Shown piece by piece: positions 1-6,469 of a DNA stretch of 8,419 nt. A program made the translations under genes and the position numbers. The notes under the pieces were generated by a model that made no database searches, was not told where the DNA came from, and saw nothing but the letters and a program-made list of their open reading frames with translations. Position 1 is the first letter of the stretch. Each line of letters starts with the position of its first letter. This stretch comes from JACRDV01 sp024860865 [NCBI: Methanobacteriota archaeon] (GTDB lineage Archaea; JACRDV01). The DNA lies in the NCBI GenBank assembly GCA_024860865.1, contig JACRDV010000114.1:1-8419 (forward strand), written 5' to 3'.

Positions 1-222
1 CTTTTTTCTAACTTGAAAGCACTTATGGGTAGAATATCTAATTATCCAATGAGAAAATAACTTTAAACAAAAGTAGGTCGCACTCGTGGAATACCAAATG
101 TTAGGATTTTTCTTAGGTGGATGAAGGAGCTAAATACATACGTTTAATAAATATTGCTGAATTCGGCGTTAATTATCATGTCATAGTTATTGCATGCCCA
201 ACCCTCGCATTTAGGGCAGTTG

Positions 223-252
223 GCTCACAGGTCCTATTGGTTCCCTATGAGC
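223..252 (-). promoter_or_regulatory. SECIS element 1 (archaeal type) in the 3' UTR of mvhD
   Basis: In the minus-strand RNA a 9-bp stem, GCUCAUAGG paired with CCUGUGAGC (one U-G pair), encloses a 5' internal-loop GAA (243-241), a CC (240-239), a four-base loop AAUA, a GG (234-233) and a 3' single A (232). GAA on the 5' side, A on the 3' side, and a short GC helix above the internal loop are the defining features of archaeal SECIS elements, which normally sit in the 3' UTR. The element starts one base after the terminal UGA of mvhD and contains the UAG at 247-245. Its position behind a gene with two internal UGA codons at conserved cysteine positions makes the call strong. The structure was folded by eye, not computed. 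Confidence 0.87.
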
Positions 253-253
253 A

Positions 254-649
254 TCATCCTTTTAATGGATTTAAGCCCAATTTTTGGACCATTTCGGTCA
301 TTTCTTTTACCGCTTCAACGAATTTATCTGCTTCAGCTGAAGTTATGAAATATATGTTGACTCTATCGCTTCCAAGTCCAAGATCTGCGAGCAAGCGTTT
401 AGTTAAAAGCACTCGCCTTTCAGCTGCGATATTTCCGCTGGTATATCCACACTCGCCTTTCTTTCATCCCACAACCATAACTCCATCAGCGCCTTTTTCA
501 ATAGCCCTCAGCAACAATGGAACATCGATGATCCCTGTGCATGGAACTCTGATTATTCGAACAGCAGATGCATATTGAGCTCTTGAAACTCCTGCTAAAT
601 CAGCGGCAGCATAACCTCACTTATAACATGCAAAACAAATTATCTTTAT
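254..649 (-). CDS. mvhD: Selenoprotein MvhD/VhuD-like iron-sulfur electron-transfer subunit (two in-frame UGA = Sec)
   Basis: Small [2Fe-2S] subunit that carries electrons from a hydrogenase or formate dehydrogenase to HdrA; cytoplasmic. The reading frame gives 131 residues, close to the usual length of about 140. The conserved family blocks are present: CxxC-type start with GYAAADLAGVSR, then RIIRVPCTG, then GADGVMVVG followed by KKGECGYTSGN, and a helical C-terminus. The five expected cysteine positions are C8, U11, C37, U62 and C67, and two of them are encoded by UGA (619-617 and 466-464). The 5' end is unusual. The frame has no ATG, GTG or TTG; I number from ATA at 649. A GAGGTG site (665-660) lies exactly 5 bases before a TTG at 654 that is one base out of frame. 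The end is taken as UGA at 256-254, but UAG at 247-245 is possible. The gene directly follows hdrA, the usual order. Family call very sure; start unsure. Confidence 0.9.
464..466 (-). other. Second in-frame UGA of mvhD, predicted Sec62
   Basis: The codon lies between GVMVVG and KKGECGYTSGN. The family normally has a cysteine here (GxxVAGC-x4-C-x-Y-x-SGN). It is in the same frame as UGA 619-617, 51 codons downstream, and conserved protein sequence continues on both sides for the full gene length, so neither UGA behaves as a stop. Confidence 0.88.
617..619 (-). other. First in-frame UGA of mvhD, predicted Sec11
   Basis: The codon follows CFACYK and precedes GYAAADLAGVSR. MvhD proteins have a second cysteine of a Cys-x-x-Cys pair at this place, likely a ligand of the [2Fe-2S] cluster. 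VhuD of Sec-using methanogens is a known selenoprotein. The recoding is inferred from the conserved frame and the downstream SECIS. Confidence 0.9.
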
Positions 650-656
650 CCCAAGT

Positions 657-3600
657 CTACACCTCGCTCTTTAGCAATGCTTCTAATTGAGCAATTAATT
701 GTTTATCTCTGTAATATCTTAATATCGCTGCTCCAGTTGGACAAGCGCCAGCACAGATTCCACAACCTTGGCAGAGAACTTCATTTACTTTTGCAAATCT
801 CTTTTTGTCAACTAATACCATTTCAATCGCACCATATGGGCAAACTCGTTTGCAGATCGCACATGATATGCAAGCATCTTTATCAATTATTGCTTTTATG
901 AGTTCGAGTTCAATTTGTCCCATTTTAAGAGGAATTAAAGCCGCAGATGCTGCTCCTTTAGCTTGTGCAACTGTATCGCTGATGTCCTTAGGAAATTGAG
1001 CACAACCGCATATGTAAATTCCTGATTTTCTAGTATCTAATGGGCCAAGTTTTGGATGGGACTCCTCGAAGAAGCCATCCGGTGAAAGAGTTAGCCCTAG
1101 TTTGTCAGCAAGCTCCTTTGTTCCAGGCGATGGTACAAGTGGGCAAGATAATACAACATAATCAGATTCAAGATCCAGCTCACTGCTGAGGAATTGGTCG
1201 AAAATTTTTAAAGATATTTTTTGCCCGTTAGGTTCAATACGAGGTGGATTATTAGAATGAAAATTTAAAAATGCAACTCCCATTTCTTGGGCTTTCAGGT
1301 AATACTCTTCCATCCCTCGGCCATTAGCAATAATGTCTTGATAACATACATAAACATCAGCGTGTGGATATTTCTCTTTAATAAGTTGTGCATTCTTCAA
1401 AGCAGTGTTGCAACATATTCTTGAGCAATATTTTCTCCCTTTAGTTTCACGGGCTCCAACGCATTGAATCATTGCGATAATTTTAGGATTTCCCAGTTTA
1501 TTTTGTTTTAATAACTGTTCTAATTGCAATTGCGTTATGATGTTTGGATGTGTTCCGAATCCATATTTTCCAATTGGAGTAAACTCTTGCGCTCCAGTAG
1601 CTACTATAATTACACCCGCTTTCAATTTGGTCCCATTTGGGCCTAATTTAACTTCAAAATCTCCAATATTACCTTTTACTTCATCTAAAGTGGTTGAGGT
1701 ATGCAGTATAATATTTGGGTCACTCTTTACCTGCTTAATTAGGGATTCAATTATTACAGCAGCATTTTCATTAGTTGGGGAGACTTTGTTCAATTTGGTT
1801 ACAATTCCTCCTACATCTTTTTGCATTTCTACAACATTCACTTTAAATCCTTGATTTGCAATTTCAAGTGCTGCTGTTAGTCCAGCTACTCCTCCTCCGA
1901 TAACTAATGCACTAGGTTCAACTGATACGATTTTTGACGGCACTATTTCTAAGAATTTAGCTCGAGCAACTGCAGCTCGCACAAGTTCTTTTGCCTTATC
2001 AGTTGCAGCTTTTCGGTCATACATATGAGTCCAAGAATCATGTTCCCGAATATTTGCCATTTCGAAGTAATATGGACTCAAGCCAGCTTGACGAAGAGCA
2101 TTTCTAAAAGTTTGCTCGTGCATTTTAGGTGAGCAGGCAGCAACAACTATGCGATTAAGATCTAGTTCCTTCACTTTTTCTCTAATTTTAGCCTGTGCAG
2201 GTTCAGAACACATAAAGAGGTCATCAGTAGAAAAAACGACATCTGGCAAAGACTTAGCATATTCAACGACTTTTGAGATGTCAACTGTTCCTGCTATATT
2301 TATGCCACAATGACAAACAAAAACTCCAATTCGTGCTTTATCAGGTGGTATTTCTTCGTACTCAACTTTCTTAACTTCCATAACTTTGGTAGGCTTTCCT
2401 AAGGAATTAGCAGCTGCACAGGCGGCAGCGCGTCCTTGAGCAACTGAATCTGGAATATCCTTTGGACCTTGGGCCAAACCAGCCAAAAATATGCCTTCCT
2501 TTGGTGTGGCAACTGGATTACTCTTTAAATTAAATTCTCTGAAGAAACCATCTTGAGCAAGCTCTATTCCAAGTTTTTTTGCCATTTCTGATTGATTTTT
2601 AGTTTTAATTAAGCCAGCTGATAACACAACTAGGTCGGCTTGTAATTCAATTACTTCATTGGTTATAGTGTTTATAGCTTTTACAAAGAGATTTTTTGTT
2701 AAAGAGTCTTCTATTATTTGCGCTACTCGTCCGCGAATATATTTTACCCCAAATTGTTGCTCTGCGCGCTTGCGATATTCTTCATAACCTTTACCATATG
2801 CTCTAAGATCCAAATAACATACGTAAACTTCGGCAGATGGATCATGTTGTTTAATTAGCTGAGCATTTTTAGTCGCAAACATACAACAAACGCGAGAACA
2901 GTATTGATTCGTTTTTTGATCGCGAGAACCGACACATTGAATAAAAATAACTCTTTTAGGCTCTTTTCCATCTGACAAGCGCTTTAGATTACCTTGTGTC
3001 GGCCCGGTAGGAGAGAGCATTCTTTCAAGTTGGAGAGTTGTAATTACATTTTCATAAACACCATAGCCATATTCTTTCTTAATGTGCGGATCGAACTCAT
3101 CAAATCCAGTTGCAACAATAATCGCATTTACATTTAAAGTAATTTCTTGTGATCGTTGGTCAAGATTTATTGCATCAGGGTCACAAACATCAATACACAG
3201 ACCGCAACCAATACAAAAATCCTGGTCAATTGTATATATTAGTGGAACTGCTTGCGGAAATGGAACATAAATTGCTTTTCGTACACCCAAACCTACTTCA
3301 AATTCATTTGGTATTTCTATTGGGCAAACTTCGGGGCACAAACCACAACCAGTGCACTTTTTTTCGTCAACATATCTGGACTTCTTAAGTATTTTAATAG
3401 CAAAATTACCTGCACTACTGGTTACTTCCTGCACTTCAGAGTAGGTGAGGAGATTGAGATTCGGATGGCGGGCTGCTTCAACTAATTTTGCGGCTAAAAT
3501 TCACATAGCACAGTCATCGGTAGGGAAAGTCTTATTTAGCTGAGCCATTCGGCCGCCTAAGCTTGGGCTTCTTTCAACTAGATGCACCTGATAGCCTTGG

Positions 3601-3668
3601 TTTGCTAAATCAAGCGCAGCCGTTATGCCTGCTATTCCTCCACCGATAACTAAAACCGATTTTTCCAT
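657..3668 (-). CDS. hdrA: Selenoprotein HdrA, CoB-CoM heterodisulfide reductase iron-sulfur/FAD subunit A, duplicated-module form
   Basis: FAD- and iron-sulfur-containing core of the electron-bifurcating heterodisulfide reductase complex; cytoplasmic. It starts at ATG 3668, 5 bases after GGAGGT (3679-3674), and has 1003 residues against about 650 for ordinary HdrA. Module 1: FAD-binding GGGIAG (about 9-14), the segment DCAM-Sec56-IL where the family has DCxxCI, an inserted 2x[4Fe-4S] ferredoxin (C105/108/111/115 and C152/155/158/162), and the YCSRVCC motif (257-262). Then a complete HdrA N-terminal domain (VCHCG at 451-455, C487, C512). Module 2: GGGVAG (591-596), with no cysteines at the DCxxC place (reads PTNENAAV) and no ferredoxin insert, but YCSRICC retained. 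Last, a C-terminal 2x[4Fe-4S] ferredoxin (C933/936/939/943, C966/969/972/976). The UGA at 3503-3501 would make an ordinary caller start at GTG 3434 and lose 78 residues. mvhD follows at once. HdrA identity is certain; Sec is very likely. Confidence 0.95.
660..665 (-). promoter_or_regulatory. Ribosome binding site for mvhD (GAGGTG)
   Basis: GAGGTG overlaps the last codons of hdrA. At the N5 spacing used by dsrE and fkp in this window it points to TTG at 654-652. That TTG runs TTG GGA TAA and stops, while the MvhD frame is shifted by one base. The site therefore suggests that the true start is this TTG and that a base is missing in the GGG run at 652-650, or that the frame is changed during translation. 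Confidence 0.55.
3501..3503 (-). other. In-frame UGA of hdrA, predicted Sec56
   Basis: Upstream of the codon the frame reads [12 protein letters not shown] and downstream [14 protein letters not shown], which is the conserved HdrA block normally written TFPT-x-DC-x-x-CI-L. The UGA replaces the second cysteine, a ligand of the FAD-proximal iron-sulfur cluster. HdrA of Sec-using Methanococcales is a known selenoprotein in this segment. Confidence 0.93.
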
Positions 3669-3673
3669 CTAAT

Positions 3674-3679
3674 ACCTCC
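3674..3679 (-). promoter_or_regulatory. Ribosome binding site deciding the true hdrA start
   Basis: GGAGGT lies 5 bases before ATG 3668-3666, the same spacing as the GAGGTG sites of dsrE and the AAGGTG site of the FKBP gene. It fixes the HdrA start 78 codons upstream of the GTG at 3434 that would otherwise be called, and so shows that the UGA at 3503-3501 is read through. Confidence 0.85.
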
Positions 3680-3749
3680 AGCTTAAGCTCAATTTCTCCT
3701 TTGCTCATTTTCAGCAGCTGAAATCGAGTCGGGCTTGACCAACTCTCCT

Positions 3750-3774
3750 GTGCGATCCATATAGGTTCTCGCGC
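3750..3774 (-). promoter_or_regulatory. SECIS element 2 (archaeal type) in the hdrA leader
   Basis: Minus-strand RNA: stem GCGA (3772-3769) with UCGC (3755-3752), 5' loop GAA (3768-3766), CC (3765-3764), apical UAUAU, GG (3758-3757) and a 3' single A (3756). One more G-C pair (3774 with 3750) lies beyond a C-A mismatch. The upper half has the same layout as SECIS 1. The lower stem is shorter, so confidence is lower. It sits 82 bases upstream of the hdrA ATG and 30 bases after the stop of the preceding gene. A 5'-UTR SECIS is known for fdhA of Methanocaldococcus; most archaeal ones are in 3' UTRs. The preceding gene has no internal UGA, so hdrA is the likely client. Confidence 0.72.
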
Positions 3775-3803
3775 TTTCATAGCGATTTCAGACAGCTTTC
3801 TCC

Positions 3804-4070
3804 CTAGGATTGTTTGAGCTTTGCTGCCGATATTTTTATTAATGAACCCAATTCATCTGCGAGAGCTTGCATTTCATCCTTTAAGAATTCTTCTATGGTT
3901 TTTTCTGAGCTAAGTATTTTAGCCAGTTCCTTTAGAACTTTACATTTCCCTCTCACACTATGTAACTTCTGCTGAACAAATATCGGAGGCCCTTTAGCAA
4001 GCTCATCTTCAGCCACTTTTTCAAGGGTTTCTATGTCTTCTAACAACTCTTTTGCTTTCAATTCTACCAC
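3804..4070 (-). CDS. Small helical protein of unknown function, 88 aa
   Basis: I do not recognise this protein. It has 88 residues, highly charged, with almost only helix-forming stretches (KAKELLEDIETLEKVAEDEL at 4-23 and EEFLKDEMQALADELGSLI at 60-78), a short break with GPP at 27-29, one cysteine (C43), and no signal peptide or membrane segment. A coiled-coil or helical-bundle fold is likely. The start taken is GTG 4070, which has no ribosome site; TTG 4061 would fit a leaderless transcript from the AT-rich block about 26 bases upstream. It ends with TAG, 135 bases before hdrA on the same strand, so it may share a transcript with hdrA, but no functional link can be shown. The divergent neighbour is the phosphoesterase. 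The long clean frame and codon use make it a probable real gene. Confidence 0.6.
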   Translation of the reverse strand: MVELKAKELLEDIETLEKVAEDELAKGPPIFVQQKLHSVRGKCKVLKELAKILSSEKTIEEFLKDEMQALADELGSLIKISAAKLKQS

Positions 4071-4078
4071 ACATAATG

Positions 4079-4094
4079 AAAAAATATTTATTCA
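4079..4094. promoter_or_regulatory. Shared AT-rich TATA-like block between divergent genes
   Basis: The block, with AAAAAATATTTATT at its centre, reads as a TATA-like box on both strands. It lies about 35 bases before ATG 4121 of the phosphoesterase, which has no Shine-Dalgarno motif and so is probably expressed from a very short or absent leader. On the minus strand it lies 17-26 bases from the possible starts of the 88-aa gene. Confidence 0.45.
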
Positions 4095-4120
4095 CAGTCA
4101 AAGTCTTTTTGGTAGATAAT

Positions 4121-4783
4121 ATGCGTATTCTAGTTATATCTGATATTCATGGGGCCAGGTTTGTCCCTTCTTTGGTAAGGAATTACTTAAAAAAAGAAAC
4201 TATTGATTGCATAGCAATTAACGGTGATATTACTAATTTTGGGCCTTTATCTGTAGCTGAAGAAATTCTTAGTGAAATTACAGACAGCGGTATCCTAACT
4301 TTGGTTGTTCCAGGAAATTGCGATCCAAAAGATATCCTAAATATCATTGATGATTCACCAGCATCAAATCTTCACGGCAAAAGTGAAATTATTAAAAATA
4401 TAGCTTTTGCTGGACTTGGCGGCTCTAACATAACTCCATTTAACACACCTTTTGAGCTAACTGAAGAAGAAATTGAAACGACCTTGAGTAAGGCTTTGGC
4501 TGGTATAGAGGAAATTCCTACAAAAATTTTAATTACACATGCTCCACCGAAAAATACTCGTGCAGATGTTACCGGTTCGGGAATGCATGTGGGCAGCAAT
4601 AGTATTAGAAAAATTGTAGAAGATTTTCAACCATCAGTTTTGATCTGTGCGCACATTCATGAGGCAAGAGTAATTGATAAACTTAATAATACAATTATTG
4701 TGAATCCAGGTGAAGCCTCCAAAAGAAGAGCAGCTTTAATTCAGGTAGAGAAAGAGACTAGTGCGAAATTAATTGAGCTTTAA
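4121..4783 (+). CDS. Icc-like metallophosphoesterase, 220 aa
   Basis: Calcineurin-like metal-dependent phosphoesterase of the archaeal Icc-related group, probably hydrolysing a phosphodiester or phosphomonoester; the substrate cannot be told. All metal-binding motifs are in order: DIHG (D8, H10), GDIT (G35, D36), GNCD (N66, with C67 where many relatives have H), ITHAPP (H140) and AHIH (H178, H180). The C-terminal NPGEAS and a beta strand ending are typical for the family. I start at ATG 4121 (MRILVISDIHG), because the family begins directly with this strand and the frame upstream to 4052 overlaps the divergent gene. There is no ribosome site; a TATA-like block at 4079-4094 supports a short-leader transcript. 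Length is normal for the family. It is a monocistronic unit as far as visible. Confidence 0.9.
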   Translation: MRILVISDIHGARFVPSLVRNYLKKETIDCIAINGDITNFGPLSVAEEILSEITDSGILTLVVPGNCDPKDILNIIDDSPASNLHGKSEIIKNIAFAGLGGSNITPFNTPFELTEEEIETTLSKALAGIEEIPTKILITHAPPKNTRADVTGSGMHVGSNSIRKIVEDFQPSVLICAHIHEARVIDKLNNTIIVNPGEASKRRAALIQVEKETSAKLIEL

Positions 4784-4962
4784 TTCAGTCATAATGCTTG
4801 CTTCTAAGAAAATTTACTTTCGATGACCTCTCTCTTACAAAGGAATTTCAAAAGCAATCGAGAGGCGCCAGAATTTTTCGATTATGCGGTCTTATGCTTG
4901 CCTTCTTTCCCGAAAATCGAGAAGTTTGGCAAAATTTGAAATATACGAAACAATCGCTACCC

Positions 4963-4972
4963 ATTATAAAAA
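4963..4972 (+). promoter_or_regulatory. TATA box of dsrE-like gene
   Basis: ATTATAAAAA is a good archaeal TATA box. A start of transcription about 25 bases downstream (near 4993) would give a leader of about 40 bases that includes the GAGGTG site (5023-5028), 5 bases before ATG 5034. Confidence 0.5.
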
Positions 4973-4992
4973 GGATTTGATGGACCAAATCC
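4973..4992. repeat. Perfect inverted repeat between TATA box and dsrE-like gene, candidate operator
   Basis: GGATTTG and CAAATCC are exact inverted copies, 7 bases each, around a 6-base spacer ATGGAC. The repeat begins directly after the TATA box and ends at the predicted transcription start, where archaeal repressors commonly bind. It could instead be an RNA hairpin at the end of an upstream transcript, but no T-run follows. Confidence 0.45.
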
Positions 4993-5033
4993 TATTAGTA
5001 ATTCAAGAAAATTAGAGAAATTGAGGTGAATAG

Positions 5034-5444
5034 ATGAAAAAGGTATCAGTGATGTGTTTTCATGATGAGCTTTGCCAAGTTTTTAATGCGTTAATGACTG
5101 CTCTAAGCCTGCTTCGCTCTGGTTCAGATGTTACAGTATTCTTCGGGTCTCGCGGTATAAATGCTGTACACAAGCAAAAAATAAAAGAGTTAAAGTGTAT
5201 GCCGGATGCACCAAAAGAAATAAGTGACGCTGTCATGAAAAAAATGGAGGAGATGGCGCTACCAACCGCAGAAGATTTGTTGACTATGCTTTTAGCAGAG
5301 GGCGCACTAGTTCTAGCATGCCCCTTAAATAGAGACGTATTCGGTTTCAAAGACTGGGATTTCGTAGAGGGCGTAAAAATAGCTGATCCATCAACATATT
5401 ACACAGAAATAGTCATGAAGGCAGACATGAACCTGACATTTTGA
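5034..5444 (+). CDS. DsrE2-like DsrE/DsrF family protein, 136 aa
   Basis: Small cytoplasmic protein of the DsrE/DsrF fold, family sometimes called peroxiredoxin-like; relatives bind or relay sulfur on a conserved cysteine. The visible family pattern is a first strand KKVSVMCF, then a helix, the strand SDVTVFFGSRGINAV (31-45), the late motif ALVLACPLNRDVFGF (91-105) with the conserved C96, and the ending with ADPSTYYTEIVMKADMNLTF (117-136), as in DsrE2 proteins. Extra cysteines are C8, C14 and C55. Start ATG 5034 is set by GAGGTG at N5. It ends with tandem stops TGA TAA. It has its own promoter with a possible operator. A run of seven T at 5532-5538 lies 90 bases downstream. A sulfur or selenium relay role beside a Sec operon is tempting, but nothing in the sequence proves it. 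Confidence 0.82.
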   Translation: MKKVSVMCFHDELCQVFNALMTALSLLRSGSDVTVFFGSRGINAVHKQKIKELKCMPDAPKEISDAVMKKMEEMALPTAEDLLTMLLAEGALVLACPLNRDVFGFKDWDFVEGVKIADPSTYYTEIVMKADMNLTF

Positions 5445-5531
5445 TAATCGAACTAAGAAAATGAGTAATTATAATAAATTGAATACAATTGTTAAAGGAA
5501 AAAAGTCTAAGGCAACTAAAAAATATGTCTC

Positions 5532-5538
5532 TTTTTTT
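5532..5538 (+). terminator. T-run, probable archaeal terminator after the dsrE-like gene
   Basis: Seven consecutive T on the coding strand, with no strong hairpin before it, 88 bases after the stop. Archaeal RNA polymerase stops on such U-tracts. A TATA-like TAAAAAATAT at about 5517-5526 just upstream could serve the following methylase gene. Confidence 0.4.
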
Positions 5539-5590
5539 CACCATTCCTACTGGGGATATACTCGCAGTTTTCACATTTGATTATCAGTAG

Positions 5591-6469
5591 TTGGGGAAGA
5601 GCTTGCAAATTTTTGATTATAAATCAACTGATCTTTCTAAACAGTTAGCACAAGAATATGGTTACGATGAATTTTTGATTCGAAGATACCTCACATTCTT
5701 TGGTCAGGAAGAAACTATCCAATTACTAGAAGCTAATGAAAGACCTCTCAAAACTTCAATATTGGTAAACACGCTAAGAATATCTGTTGATAGTTTAAAG
5801 TCACGCTTAGAGAGCAAAGGAATTAAACTTGAAAAAATTCCTTGGATTCCGAACGGATTTTGGGTTCTTGAAGCCCCTTTTTCAGTTGGAGCGACAACAG
5901 AGTATTTGCTTGGCCATTATTACTTGCAAGAAGCAGCTGCTATGTTGCCTGCTTTTGTTTTAGATCCAAAGCAAAATGAAGTTGTTATCGATATGTGCGC
6001 AGCTCCCGGCGGCAAAACAATTCAGCTAGCGCAGTTAATGGAAAACCATGGATGTATATTGGCACTTGAAGTTGATTTGCGCCGTACGAAAGCTTTGCGT
6101 TCAAATTTATCTAGATGTGGAGTTAAAAATGCTATTATTTTTAGAATGAGTGCATTAGATTTAACCCAGCTAGACGTTCAAGCTGATAAAATTCTTTTAG
6201 ATGCTCCATGCACTGGAGAGGGAGTAATTAGAAAAGACCCAACAAGAAAAAAGAGTCGAGGTCCACCTGATATCGAATTTTGCTCTGCGCTTCAAACGAA
6301 GTTGATTGATGTTGCTGTTAATTGCCTTAAAGAAGGTGGTATTTTGGTTTACTCAACTTGCTCGCTTGCTCCAGAGAAAAATGAGTTGGTAATTGATTAT
6401 GTAATCAAAAAACATAACTTGAAAGTCTTGCCAACCGAAATCGAAGTGGGTGAAAGCGCACTCACATGA
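5591..6469 (+). CDS. NSUN/NOP2/Sun-family RNA m5C methyltransferase, C-terminally short
   Basis: SAM-dependent enzyme that forms 5-methylcytosine in tRNA or rRNA. The 292 residues contain an N-terminal RNA-binding region (about 15-110, with LVNTLR and FSVGATTEYLLGHYYLQEAAAM), the SAM motif DMCAAPGGKT (134-143), acidic residues E160 and D162, motif IV DAPCTGEG (204-211, C207) and motif VI STCS (255-258, C257), so both catalytic cysteines are kept. The protein stops after VGESALT. Relatives continue for roughly 30-50 residues with a motif around R-x-x-P-H ... GFFxAKL, absent here. Start is TTG at 5591; TTG at 5603, 6 bases after GGGGA, is an equally good choice. The stop overlaps the next gene as ATGA, so the two are translationally coupled, and the PUA partner may supply RNA binding. 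The family is certain; tRNA or rRNA specificity is unknown. Confidence 0.92.
   Translation: MGKSLQIFDYKSTDLSKQLAQEYGYDEFLIRRYLTFFGQEETIQLLEANERPLKTSILVNTLRISVDSLKSRLESKGIKLEKIPWIPNGFWVLEAPFSVGATTEYLLGHYYLQEAAAMLPAFVLDPKQNEVVIDMCAAPGGKTIQLAQLMENHGCILALEVDLRRTKALRSNLSRCGVKNAIIFRMSALDLTQLDVQADKILLDAPCTGEGVIRKDPTRKKSRGPPDIEFCSALQTKLIDVAVNCLKEGGILVYSTCSLAPEKNELVIDYVIKKHNLKVLPTEIEVGESALT

Noticed and set aside
168-225. Short minus-strand frame after mvhD containing ANCPKCEGWACNNYD, zinc-ribbon-like
   Set aside because: Only about 28 codons, preceded by a UGA and a TAG, no start or ribosome site, and it begins within the SECIS region; too short to support.
117-578. 153-residue plus-strand frame over mvhD
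   Set aside because: It is antisense to mvhD, has no recognisable domain, and the minus strand carries a clear family match when the UGAs are read as Sec.
1220-1245. GAACC-TAAC-GG on the minus strand within hdrA as a further SECIS
   Set aside because: The 3' side has G instead of A and no lower stem can form; it lies inside coding sequence.
3756-3766. Possible TATA box CTATATGG for hdrA
   Set aside because: The same bases form the apex and GG/A of SECIS 2, a more specific match that must be transcribed.
3610-3780. 56-residue minus-strand frame (starts MKAREPIWIAQ) overlapping the hdrA start
   Set aside because: It covers SECIS 2, has no well-spaced ribosome site and overlaps hdrA by about 60 bases in another frame; more likely chance in the leader.
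4798-4980. 60-residue plus-strand frame upstream of the dsrE-like gene
   Set aside because: TTG start without ribosome site, no recognisable family, and it runs into the TATA box and inverted repeat of the next promoter. Could be a gene remnant, but nothing supports it.
5461-5580. 39-codon basic plus-strand frame starting MSNYNKLN
   Set aside because: No ribosome site, crosses the T-run terminator, composition looks like translated AT-rich spacer.
6467-6469. UGA ending the methylase as a possible fourth Sec codon
   Set aside because: Read-through gives only about ten codons unlike the family C-terminus before a TAG, no SECIS follows, and the UGA is part of a normal ATGA start-stop overlap.
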